From a virus: a stretch of 37,614 nucleotides of DNA. The notes under the pieces were generated by a model that was not told where the DNA came from, searched no databases, and saw only the letters and a list, made by a program, of their open reading frames with translations. The DNA lies in IMG/VR virus record IMGVR_UViG_3300010883_000136, positions 1-37,614 of that record, one strand, 5' to 3'. Below, piece after piece: positions 1 to 9,300 of the stretch. Position numbers and translations under genes: made by a program. Position 1 is the stretch's first letter, and every line of letters begins with the position of its first letter.

Positions 1-1
1 A

Positions 2-2410
2 AAACAAATAATAAGTGAAAAAGAACTTTTTGCAGCATATAAGATATTATTTGACGGCACAAACGTCAGTGACTTTAAGAAAAAGAATCTTCTACCGATG
101 GGCTTTTATGTCAAAGATGACAAGAACGCGGAATTTGATGTTGTTCTGGAACAAAAAGACGATTCCAACACCATGTATTACTCCCCGAATTACCAAACAT
201 ATAAAATGATGCATGGCTTTGTCGCAGAAAAGTATTTTAAGACAGCAGTCCTTCAGTTTGCTGATGGAAACCCCACCCCTAAAACATATTCTAATGAATC
301 TTCATGGCCACAAAAATGGTGGGATTCTGGAGCAGGAGACGCATCATTACAACAACTTAAGTCGAACACAGACGTGTTGACTCAAACGCTCCTCGCATCG
401 TTGAAGGATCCGTTAGAAAACATCTTTGGCATAGCATTGACTCTACAAGGATATACTAGAGAGCAGGTTGTTAACAACATTAATAATCTAGTAACTCCAC
501 TAAACGATTACGCTTCTGTTTCTGATTTTAATAATATAGACAACATCGTTATATCGTCTTGGGAAAACAATATACAGAACATACAAGATATGGAAGATGA
601 TCAAGAAGGGAATGTAAGAAGTGTATTAAAGTTAGTTGACGAGGAATTCTTCCCAGGGGCAGCAAGTGACGAGGGTCTTCAATATGTTAAGAGACAAACG
701 CTAAAAGACGAGGACTGGGTTTTTGAAACCTCTGGGCCGTATAGGGACAAGTTTGAACAATACTATGGCGATTCTTTTTGGACATCAGCAGTTGATGGCA
801 CTGCCGGAGGAATCCAACCAAAAGATGATAAAATTAAAGACATGTTCTTTCCAAATTATTACAGAAAAGACGACGGAAATTTAGCAGTCTTCAACAGCAA
901 GAAATATTTTGACGACCCGGATCTTATTTTGCAAGGCTCTTTCCCAAGCGGCGAACAAGCAATGACAGCAAATCCGGTTTATGTTGAAGATTACACAAAT
1001 GAATATTTCTATGGAAACGGTGGCCTCGAAGGCACTTCCAACTATAGAGAGTCAAAACTTGCAACCAAAAAGACCTCTGCTGGTGTTTCTGGAAGAGTGA
1101 TAGGAAAATTTTATTTTAATGAACCAAATCCAGCAGCCATAAAGTATTTTGATGGCGAACAGGCAGAAACAAAACAATTATCACAAGGTGAGACTTTAAA
1201 GTTTAATTTATTAACAAGAGACACCTTCATAGAAAAGTTCAATAACTATCAATCTATTGTCAACCCCATTTATCAAGATTTACGACAGTCTGTCGATAGT
1301 TTGGCATCAACATATATTAATAAGCCAGAGGCAAATCTTAATGTACCGGACAATATTATACAATTAGAAAAAGTAGGGAACACAAATTATTTGAGAGCCG
1401 TCGACTCTAGTGGGGACGAAAAAAGCCTTTACTTTGAAGAGATTAATATTCGCGTTCCAATCAGAATGACGGTAGAGAAAGGAAAAGCAGACGGAGATAT
1501 CTTCTCTAGTGATGAGTACACCAAAACTAAAAATGGTATCACATATCAAGATGATGGCAACACATTAGGCTTTATTTACACAAAACCGATAACAGTGGTA
1601 AGGGTATATTATGTGGAGGAACTTGGTCAAGACTTTTTAAATGAAGACGAAGAATACTACACCGCATTTAATGGCCTCACAAGCACCAACGGACAAATAA
1701 CTGAAGAAACAAGAGTCTGTGAGATATTTGAAAACTTTAAATATGGAATGCGAGCATCTTTTAATATATACACTGAAACAGTATCCGCAGGATCCGCAGA
1801 ACATAAGATATTCCAATATTTGAGCAACCTGATAAGTTTTGGAGATATACCCCCTCTTTTATATTATTATCAGAAGCAATACCTAAGCAAGATCCGAAAA
1901 GGAGACTTCTCAGGTCTTGCGAATTTCGCAGATGCTTTCCAAAACCCGGAGATACTGGGGGGAAACATATTTGATAAAAACTTAGGCGGGGCAGTTGTAC
2001 TTCCATTAGTAAGTTCAGAATTAACATTTTCAGATATAAAAAATGATGAAGATGCACAATTTCCATTTAGTGGTGACAGACTAAAAGATGTTTTCAAAAA
2101 CTTCCCGTGCCATAAGGATCAGTCTTTAACGAGTCCAGCACATGAATACGTCAGCACAGAAAAACTGTATGGTGCAATCGCAGGCAACAACTTATTTTGC
2201 AACATCAACAGAGATAAAAAATTGAGAGATTTCTTTAGATGTGGAATGAAAATTCAAAACTTCCTTTCCTTTATTACCTTACAAACAAAGTCTAAAGTAC
2301 AAAAGAGTTATACCACATATGGTATCGACACTCAGTTTAAAACTACTAAAGATACAATACAAAAACTAACTGATACTATAATTAGGGATAGAGACGGAGA
2401 CGATATATAA
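2..2410 (+). CDS. Large virion protein of unknown function, 5' end cut by the window
   Basis: The frame is open from the first complete codon at base 2 and shows 802 residues before the TAA. Translation upstream of the first visible Met (base 98) is protein-like and has no stop, so that Met is probably internal and the real start lies outside the window. I do not recognise a family. The protein is acidic and rich in Asn, Asp and aromatic residues, with no signal peptide or obvious membrane segment, and has a few cysteines only near its C-terminus (for example FPCHKD, NNLFCN and FFRCGM within the last 120 residues). Its stop overlaps the start of the gp25 gene by one base, which implies translational coupling and a baseplate or tail role. 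That role is inferred from position only. Confidence 0.8.
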   Translation, partial: KQIISEKELFAAYKILFDGTNVSDFKKKNLLPMGFYVKDDKNAEFDVVLEQKDDSNTMYYSPNYQTYKMMHGFVAEKYFKTAVLQFADGNPTPKTYSNESSWPQKWWDSGAGDASLQQLKSNTDVLTQTLLASLKDPLENIFGIALTLQGYTREQVVNNINNLVTPLNDYASVSDFNNIDNIVISSWENNIQNIQDMEDDQEGNVRSVLKLVDEEFFPGAASDEGLQYVKRQTLKDEDWVFETSGPYRDKFEQYYGDSFWTSAVDGTAGGIQPKDDKIKDMFFPNYYRKDDGNLAVFNSKKYFDDPDLILQGSFPSGEQAMTANPVYVEDYTNEYFYGNGGLEGTSNYRESKLATKKTSAGVSGRVIGKFYFNEPNPAAIKYFDGEQAETKQLSQGETLKFNLLTRDTFIEKFNNYQSIVNPIYQDLRQSVDSLASTYINKPEANLNVPDNIIQLEKVGNTNYLRAVDSSGDEKSLYFEEINIRVPIRMTVEKGKADGDIFSSDEYTKTKNGITYQDDGNTLGFIYTKPITVVRVYYVEELGQDFLNEDEEYYTAFNGLTSTNGQITEETRVCEIFENFKYGMRASFNIYTETVSAGSAEHKIFQYLSNLISFGDIPPLLYYYQKQYLSKIRKGDFSGLANFADAFQNPEILGGNIFDKNLGGAVVLPLVSSELTFSDIKNDEDAQFPFSGDRLKDVFKNFPCHKDQSLTSPAHEYVSTEKLYGAIAGNNLFCNINRDKKLRDFFRCGMKIQNFLSFITLQTKSKVQKSYTTYGIDTQFKTTKDTIQKLTDTIIRDRDGDDI

Positions 2411-2805
2411 TGGCTTCTGGAATATCAGTAAAACTACCTTTGACGCTTGATGTTAATGATGGCGCGTATACAATGAACAAAACAGTTGTTGAAAGTGTTA
2501 AACAAAATTTAAAGAACTTGCTCTTGACTGCACCTGGGGAACGAATTATGGACCCAGAGTTTGGAGCAGGATTAAGAAACTTGTTTTTTGAAATGAACGA
2601 TGGTCTGACAGCAGACGTAGTTCGTTCTAAGATATACGAGCAGGTTTCTGTTTATTTACCATTTATAACAATACTAGAGATCAACATAATAAGTGCAGAA
2701 AACGCTGGCGTGCTATCCGATATAAGTCCAAACACAATGTCAGTTAAGATTGTATACCACATTCAGCAGATCAGCGCGTCTGATACATTAGACATAAAAT
2801 TTTGA
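2410..2805 (+). CDS. 25: Baseplate wedge protein, gp25/GPW family
   Basis: A 131-residue protein of the usual size for the gp25 family, which is shared by contractile phage tails and type VI secretion (TssE). In T4, gp25 sits at the core of each baseplate wedge and is thought to seed sheath polymerisation. The family signature is visible at residues 41-55, APGERIMDPEFGAGL, followed by the typical LFFE stretch; the Glu-Arg pair and the Pro-x-Phe-Gly turn are the conserved positions. The start ATG overlaps the previous TAA (TAATG), with a GGAG about 10 nt upstream. The gp6 gene follows after 38 nt, the order expected in marine T4-like phages. The identification is firm at family level. Confidence 0.93.
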   Translation: MASGISVKLPLTLDVNDGAYTMNKTVVESVKQNLKNLLLTAPGERIMDPEFGAGLRNLFFEMNDGLTADVVRSKIYEQVSVYLPFITILEINIISAENAGVLSDISPNTMSVKIVYHIQQISASDTLDIKF

Positions 2806-2843
2806 TTTAACTAATTAATTTGTATTTGGAGAAATAAATCCCT

Positions 2844-4688
2844 ATGGCCAGAAAAGACATTCCGATAAGATATACTAGTCGTGATTTTGAAAGCATCAGA
2901 AACGATTTAATCGATCATGTAAAGCGATATTACCCAGACAGTTATAAAGACTTTAATGAGGCTACCTTCGGGGCTATGATGCTCGATGCAGTCGCTTATA
3001 TTGGCGACATCTTATCTTTTTATACAGATTATCAAGCAAATGAATCGTTTTTTGAAACAGCGATTGAGTATGATAACGTATTAAAACAAGCAAGACAGTT
3101 GGGGTACAAATTCAACTATAGTTCCTCCTCAACCGGAAAAGTCGACATATTCTTGACGATTCCAGCAAACGATAATGGTATCGGTGTAGACACGACTTAC
3201 CTGCCACTATTGAAGAGGGGTACAACAATGTCCGCTGGCTCTAGCACATTCACACTGATGGAGGACGTAGACTTTACTGACCTAGATGCTATCGATATAG
3301 CAGTAGCAAGTGTTAATTCTTCCACTGGAACACCCGAATATTATGCTGTTCGCGCAACCGGACGAGTTATTTCTGGGCAAATGGCTTCCATGCAGAGAGA
3401 AGTCGGTGATTTTAAAAAGTTTTTTAGAATAGAGATCGACGAACCCAATGTTACAGAGATCGTTTCGGTAATGGACTCCGAAGGTCATGAGTATATGGAA
3501 GTTGAGAACTTGTCTCAAAACGTTGTATACAAGGCTATAAAAAGCAAGAGAAGTGACAATAACTTGGCACCGTACCTCTTGAAGCCTTTCATCGCGTCTA
3601 GAAGGTATGCCGTCGAAAGGTCCCGTTTTACCACAACAATCCAGTTTGGCCACGGCACAGACAGTGAGATTAAAAATCCATCTGTTGCAGACCCAAGTGA
3701 TGTTGTATTACAAGTTCACGGTAGAGACTATGTTTCGGATGCATCCTTTGATCCTGCTAAATTAAATCAAACCGATAAGTTTGGCATCGCTCCTTCAAAC
3801 ACTACATTATCTATTTCATATAGAATAAACAGTTCGGATAACGTAAATGCAGCAGCAGGGGCTGTTTCCCAGGTTGATAATGCAATATTACAGTTTGATG
3901 AGAATCAGAGTCTTGCATCGGATAAGGTACAAACAATTATAGGCAGCATTGAGGTCACTAATGAAGACCAAATTGTAGGCGACGTGTCCGTACCAACAAT
4001 CCAGGAATTAAAAATACTCGCCAAAAACCATTTTGCAACTCAGAACAGAGCAGTGACTAAACAAGACTACACAAGCCTTGCTTATGCAATGCCTAGTAAG
4101 TTTGGTTCAATCAAGAGAGTCAGCGTTTCACAAGACGTGGACTCCTTTAAAAGAAACTTAAATCTATATGTTTTGGCGGAAGATATCAATGGTAATTTGA
4201 CTTTAGCCACCGATACTATAAAAGAAAACTTAAAAACTTGGTTAAATGATTATAAAATGGTAAATGACACTGTTGACTTGCTGGATGCGAATATTGTTAA
4301 CATCGGTATTAACTTCTCTGTAATCGGGGAGCGCAACACAAATACAGTTGACTTATTATTATTATGTAAGAATAGATTGTCTGAACTTTATACACAAAAA
4401 TACAACATTGGAGAACCTTTTAACATCTCTGAGATATATCAGGTGCTCAATAGAGTAGAAGGTGTTGTAGATACAACGGATGTCTCAATAACACAAAGGA
4501 CAGGCACAGGCTATTCTAACATATTTTATGATACAGAAGAGAATCTATCAGTTGACGGAAGAATGTTACTGGTACCTAACGACACAGTATTAGAAATAAA
4601 ATACATCTCATCTGATATCACAGGGCAGATTGTAGGAACACTAAATCAGGATCCTTCTTCAAGCTCAACAGGAACAGGCACTTTCTAA
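2844..4688 (+). CDS. 6: Baseplate wedge protein gp6-like (baseplate J family)
   Basis: A 614-residue protein, close to the size of T4 gp6. In T4, gp6 dimers join the wedges into the ring around the hub. Recognition rests on the strongly conserved N-terminus of this family in T4-like marine phages: DIPIRYTSRDFESIR at residues 5-19, FNEATFGAMMLDAVAYIGD at 37-55 and LSFYTDYQANESF at 57-69, then a YDNVLKQARQLGYKF segment. The middle part is less conserved. The C-terminal third has alternating helices and strands as expected for the J-like domain (NRAVTKQDYTSLAYAMPSKFG is a typical J-type turn region). A GGAG lies 12 nt before the ATG. It follows gp25 directly, supporting a wedge operon. Confidence 0.93.
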   Translation: MARKDIPIRYTSRDFESIRNDLIDHVKRYYPDSYKDFNEATFGAMMLDAVAYIGDILSFYTDYQANESFFETAIEYDNVLKQARQLGYKFNYSSSSTGKVDIFLTIPANDNGIGVDTTYLPLLKRGTTMSAGSSTFTLMEDVDFTDLDAIDIAVASVNSSTGTPEYYAVRATGRVISGQMASMQREVGDFKKFFRIEIDEPNVTEIVSVMDSEGHEYMEVENLSQNVVYKAIKSKRSDNNLAPYLLKPFIASRRYAVERSRFTTTIQFGHGTDSEIKNPSVADPSDVVLQVHGRDYVSDASFDPAKLNQTDKFGIAPSNTTLSISYRINSSDNVNAAAGAVSQVDNAILQFDENQSLASDKVQTIIGSIEVTNEDQIVGDVSVPTIQELKILAKNHFATQNRAVTKQDYTSLAYAMPSKFGSIKRVSVSQDVDSFKRNLNLYVLAEDINGNLTLATDTIKENLKTWLNDYKMVNDTVDLLDANIVNIGINFSVIGERNTNTVDLLLLCKNRLSELYTQKYNIGEPFNISEIYQVLNRVEGVVDTTDVSITQRTGTGYSNIFYDTEENLSVDGRMLLVPNDTVLEIKYISSDITGQIVGTLNQDPSSSSTGTGTF

Positions 4689-4691
4689 ACA

Positions 4692-6335
4692 ATGACTATT
4701 AAAAGATACATAGCAGACGCTGACAACACTATCACTAATTCGTTTAAAGCGAATTTATCCACCCGAGCAACCGGTTCTAATATGGGCCTGTCGGACTCCG
4801 TAGAAGTCTTTTCTATTTTCGGCCAAGCCTCGGGAAGTACTGCGGGATACTCCCAGGAACTCTCCAGGATCTTGATGCAGTTCCCGATTAGCGATATTTC
4901 TACAGACAGAACAAATGGCATAATTCCAGAAAGCGGAAGTGTTTCTTTTTTCTTAAGAATGCATAACGCCAAACACCCATTTACAACTCCAACAAACTTT
5001 AATTTAGTTGTACACCCAGTTCGTGAATTGTGGGAAGAGGGTTATGGATTAGATATGGATGAGTACAAGGACCTCACCTATGATGGTTCCGGCTCAAACT
5101 GGCTACGCAGAGCAACAAGTTCCGCTGGCGTATTAAGTTGGTTAAAACCGGGCGGTACGCATTATGGCCATGAAAACCCTCCAACAACCTATACTGTAAA
5201 CTTTGCGAAGGGCACAGAAGACATGGAGGTTGATATCTCTGAATTGGTAGAGCAATGGATAAAAGGCTCTGGCGGTGGCGGTAAAACAAATTATGGAGTT
5301 TTGGTAAAACTTACCGGCTCTCAAGAAGGTTACTCAGCAGTCACAGGTGACTCAGAGATCGTGACAAATACAACTGGTTCAAAGACATCTTTCTATACAA
5401 AGAAATTCTTTGCCAGAGATAGTGAATACTTCTTTAAAAGACCATGCATTGAAGCAAGATTCGATGAGTCGACTAAGGATGACAGAGGAAACTTCTATTA
5501 TAGTAGTTCTTTAGCAACTGCTGACGCGAACACAAACACGTTGTATCTATACAACTATGTTAGAGGCAAATTGACCAACATACCTGGAGTTGCAACAGAC
5601 TATTCGGGAGAAGTATATGTTTCCTTTTTCTCGGGCAATGTAGATAACACTGCGATTTCGACCACTCACGGCCCAATACAACTAGTAAATACCACTGATT
5701 TTGTACAGTCAGGGAACCCACACTGTGTAACTGGTGGTTATGTGTCAACTGGTATTTATTCAGCCTCTATTGTGCTAACAGGTGCCGCAACGCCACTAAC
5801 AAGAATATACGATGTGTGGTTCACCGGAAGTTTGGATACAAGATCATCTGAAAAAAATGATGCGGTTCGTTTCCACACAGGTTCATATGATCCGAACACT
5901 CTTGATAGTTCTCCAATTTATAAAACGCCAACGTACTCAAGTAAGATAACAAACTTGAAGACAAACTATGGCCCGAATGAAAACACGAGGTTCAGACTTT
6001 TCGTCCGCGAAGTGGGAGAAGACTATAACATATATACCAAGGCCACGAATGAGATAGAAAACCTCATTGTAGAAGATGCGTACTACAGAATTTATAGAGT
6101 AACAGACGATCTAGAAATTATAAATTTTGGAACAGGTTCTCTAACCCCTGGCGCAGAAGAGGCAAAAACCGACTATACTAGATTGTCATTTGATGTCTCA
6201 GGAAATTACTTTGATTTCGATACTTCTCTTCTAGAGAGCGGATATTCTTACGGTATTAAGTTTGCATATTATGACGGAGAAGGATACTTAGAACAACCAG
6301 ATGTTTTCAAGTTTAGGATTGTAGATAAGACATGA
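4692..6335 (+). CDS. Structural protein with DNRLRE/CBM96-like beta-sandwich
   Basis: A 547-residue protein beginning 3 nt after the gp6 stop, without a strong Shine-Dalgarno of its own, so probably coupled to gp6. The first ~215 residues look like a DNRLRE-type carbohydrate-binding sandwich: ILMQFPISDI (a strand like the usual L-x-R-F-D-hydrophobic), then ELWEEGYG near residue 112, DMEVDISELVEQWIKG near 177-192, and NYGVLVKLTG near 198-207. The pattern tryptophan + acidic + G, then V-D-hydrophobic-S/T-x-L-V-x-x-W, then N-Y/W-G-hydrophobic, is the mark of that family. The remainder is beta-rich, Ser/Thr/Gly-rich and ends in an Ig-like stretch. A role as baseplate or fibre-base protein is inferred from position; surface-sugar binding is possible but not shown. 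Confidence 0.72.
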   Translation: MTIKRYIADADNTITNSFKANLSTRATGSNMGLSDSVEVFSIFGQASGSTAGYSQELSRILMQFPISDISTDRTNGIIPESGSVSFFLRMHNAKHPFTTPTNFNLVVHPVRELWEEGYGLDMDEYKDLTYDGSGSNWLRRATSSAGVLSWLKPGGTHYGHENPPTTYTVNFAKGTEDMEVDISELVEQWIKGSGGGGKTNYGVLVKLTGSQEGYSAVTGDSEIVTNTTGSKTSFYTKKFFARDSEYFFKRPCIEARFDESTKDDRGNFYYSSSLATADANTNTLYLYNYVRGKLTNIPGVATDYSGEVYVSFFSGNVDNTAISTTHGPIQLVNTTDFVQSGNPHCVTGGYVSTGIYSASIVLTGAATPLTRIYDVWFTGSLDTRSSEKNDAVRFHTGSYDPNTLDSSPIYKTPTYSSKITNLKTNYGPNENTRFRLFVREVGEDYNIYTKATNEIENLIVEDAYYRIYRVTDDLEIINFGTGSLTPGAEEAKTDYTRLSFDVSGNYFDFDTSLLESGYSYGIKFAYYDGEGYLEQPDVFKFRIVDKT

Positions 6336-9300
6336 GTTTAAAAGATCTATTCAAGCAAGGGAAGTCAAAAGTTCTTGTTGCGAAAAGCATTGAAGAAATC
6401 GGCACCGAAGCCGAGTCGGAAAGATATGTTTACGAAAGGTCAGAAGAAAGAAAAAGAACTATTCCACATATAGATTTTTCTAATCCAAAAAACTTTGCTA
6501 AATTTGGTTCAGCAGAAGAATATTATGCTCAGTCAATATCTAGAATCTACAACACTTATCCCTATGATGGGTCTCGTTACGAGAAACAAGCCTGGGAGAA
6601 TAGTTCTTCATACCTTGATCTCTATATCTTAGAAGAGTTGTATCCTAGAACAAACGGGTACGCCATCTTCTCCCCAGACAGTTCAGGAAACGGTTGGGGT
6701 AATAAATCTGCTACAATCGGCGCTTATGACAAATCTTCAGATTTAGAATATATTTTTCTAAAAGGTGGTCCAAACCCAAATCACGATGACACATCGGTTC
6801 AGAAAGCCTTTCCGAACATAGAAACTAGACGATCCGGTAATGTCGGCGCAAACCTACTTGACCTCTCGGTTAACAGGGAATCCAACTTAAAGTTTGACGG
6901 TGCTGAAGGTAACACAGTAGAGTTCTGGTTGAAGAAATCACAATTTTTGTCTGATATTAACGCTGGTGGTTATGAGGTAGTATTTGACTCTTATACAACA
7001 AGTAGTGTCTCTTCTTCTGTTAATTATGCACGTTTGAGAGTCGAGTTAACAGGAAACACATCTGCCTCACCATTCCGTGTCACATTCATGTCCGGTACAA
7101 ACGGCCTCCACAGAGAGACCATCGGTGATGTGACTACATCTTCTGTTGGAGACAACAACTGGCACCACTATGCGTTTGTTCTCAAAAATACTGGTTCTTT
7201 AGGCCCAGTTTCCAGCAATAAACCACCTGTTTCCCAGAACAACAGAAAAGATATCCAAATTGATTTTTATGTCGATGGTACCTATAACGCCACCGTCGTC
7301 ACAGGCTCTTCTATTGGCTATGTAAGCGGCGGAATGGTGGCTACCGTAGGTGCACTCGCTGCATCCCCTTCCGGAGCAGCAGGCGGCACTATAGAAGCAA
7401 ATATACCTACTTTTTCAAGCACTTCCGACATGCAGAAGATGAGAGGGTATGGTAAACTTTCAGGATCCCTAGACGAAGTAAGATTCTGGAAGGAAGAAAG
7501 AACAGCCAGACAAATTGGACTGAACTGGAAGAGCGCACTTGGAGCGGGGACAAACTTAGATGAAGCAAATACACAACTTGGAGTGTATTACAAATTTAAT
7601 GAAGGTATAACACAGACAGCAAGCGTAGACTCGAATGTTTTAGATTATGCCGGTAGAGTTACAAATGGTGATTGGGTAGGTTACGAAGCCGCCGCAAGAT
7701 CCACAAACTCAGCAATCGTTGAATCGAGTGCTTCTGCGGAAGAATTTAAAGATCCGATTGTATACTCTTTTCACCCTGATGTAAAAAGTCTTAAAGAAAG
7801 CAAGGAGTTAGAGGGTCGAGTATATGACTTTGAGAACCCCGGTGGCTTCTATCGAACATTCCCAGATTGGATGTTAGCAGAAGATTCTGAGACAGAAGAG
7901 GGACTTTTAAAACTAACCCAAATCATGTCAAGTTATTTTGACACCCTGTATCTTCAATTAAAACAATTACCGTCATTAAAAGACGTGCAATACGTAAGTT
8001 CCAGTATTGGAGCCACAGGAAGTTATAAACCTCTTCCTTTTTCAGAGAGAGTGTTAGAATCTAAAGGATTCTTGACATCCGAGATTTTTGCTGATGCAAC
8101 TATATTAGAGCAGTTCTTAGACAAGGACGATCATAAGTTGTTTACAGAAAAACTGTCAGATGTTAAAAATCTTATTTATCAGAATGTTCATAACAACTTG
8201 GTAAATATTTACAAAACAAAGGGTACTGAAAACGCATTTAGAAACTTTATTAGATGTTTTGGTGTTGATGATGAAGTAATTCAACTCAACGCTTATGCTA
8301 ACAATCAGGTATTTGAACTTAAAGACAATTATCGTTACCGTTCGGAAAGAAAGAATTACATCGATTTTAACACTTATGGCGATTCCGATGCTGTTGTGTA
8401 TCAGTTTAAGTCAGGTTCAAACAGTTCAGGGTTCATATCTGCATCGCAAGCATTGTTTTATGAGCACGGTACAGCCCAGACTTTTGAGTGTGAGGTAATT
8501 ACACCTAAGCCGACAGACCCCAGAGTTAAAAACGCTGCTTTTTATAACAGCCTAAACTCTTCTGTATTTGGAGTTCAACAAGTAAACTACAGTGCAAACG
8601 GTACTGTAAATGAGGCGGATACAAGTTTCGAATTGGTTGCTGCTGATGACTATGCGAACTTTCAAGTCTTTCTTGAGAGAGAAAATATTGGTTCAACAAC
8701 AGCAAAATTTGTTTTAACTGGCTCAAACGCTAGTGGTTTCACAAGTTTGACGAGTTCTCTCTATAGGGAAATGTACGACAACAGAAAGTGGAATTTGGCT
8801 GTAAGGGTTGTTCCAAATGGCCACCCATTTGTCAACACAGTTTCAGGCTCTACAGACAATAAAGGATACAAAGTTGAATTTTACGGCGTAAACTATGATG
8901 CGAACACTATTCGAGATAGTTTCTACTTAACCGCTTCTCTTGCCACGAAAACAGGAGATTCTGCACCACTCGACACAAGAGGGGATAATTTCTTAAAGAA
9001 CGGCAAAAGAATGTACGTCGGTGCTCTTAGGACAAACTTTACAGGTACACTGGTAAGCGGATCTGATTTAAAAGTGTCATCGACAAGAGCCTGGATGGAC
9101 TACATAACTAATGATGAGGTGAACGCACATGCGATTGACGCATCAAATATTGGTACACTCCACCCTTACCGTTCTGCCTATCTCTTTGAGAACTCTTCCT
9201 CCGCGCCACCGATATCAAAGGCATATCAAGGGAACAACCAATACGTTCCAGCAATGAAAACGCTTGCGCTTAATTGGGACTTTAAAACACTTACAGGTTC

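Noticed and set aside
15-209. 64-codon frame at the left edge
   Set aside because: It overlaps the real structural gene in another frame and reads as basic low-quality protein.
2828-2846. AATAAAT as a T4-type late promoter before gp6
   Set aside because: It lies between the Shine-Dalgarno and the ATG, so transcription would start too late to include the ribosome site.
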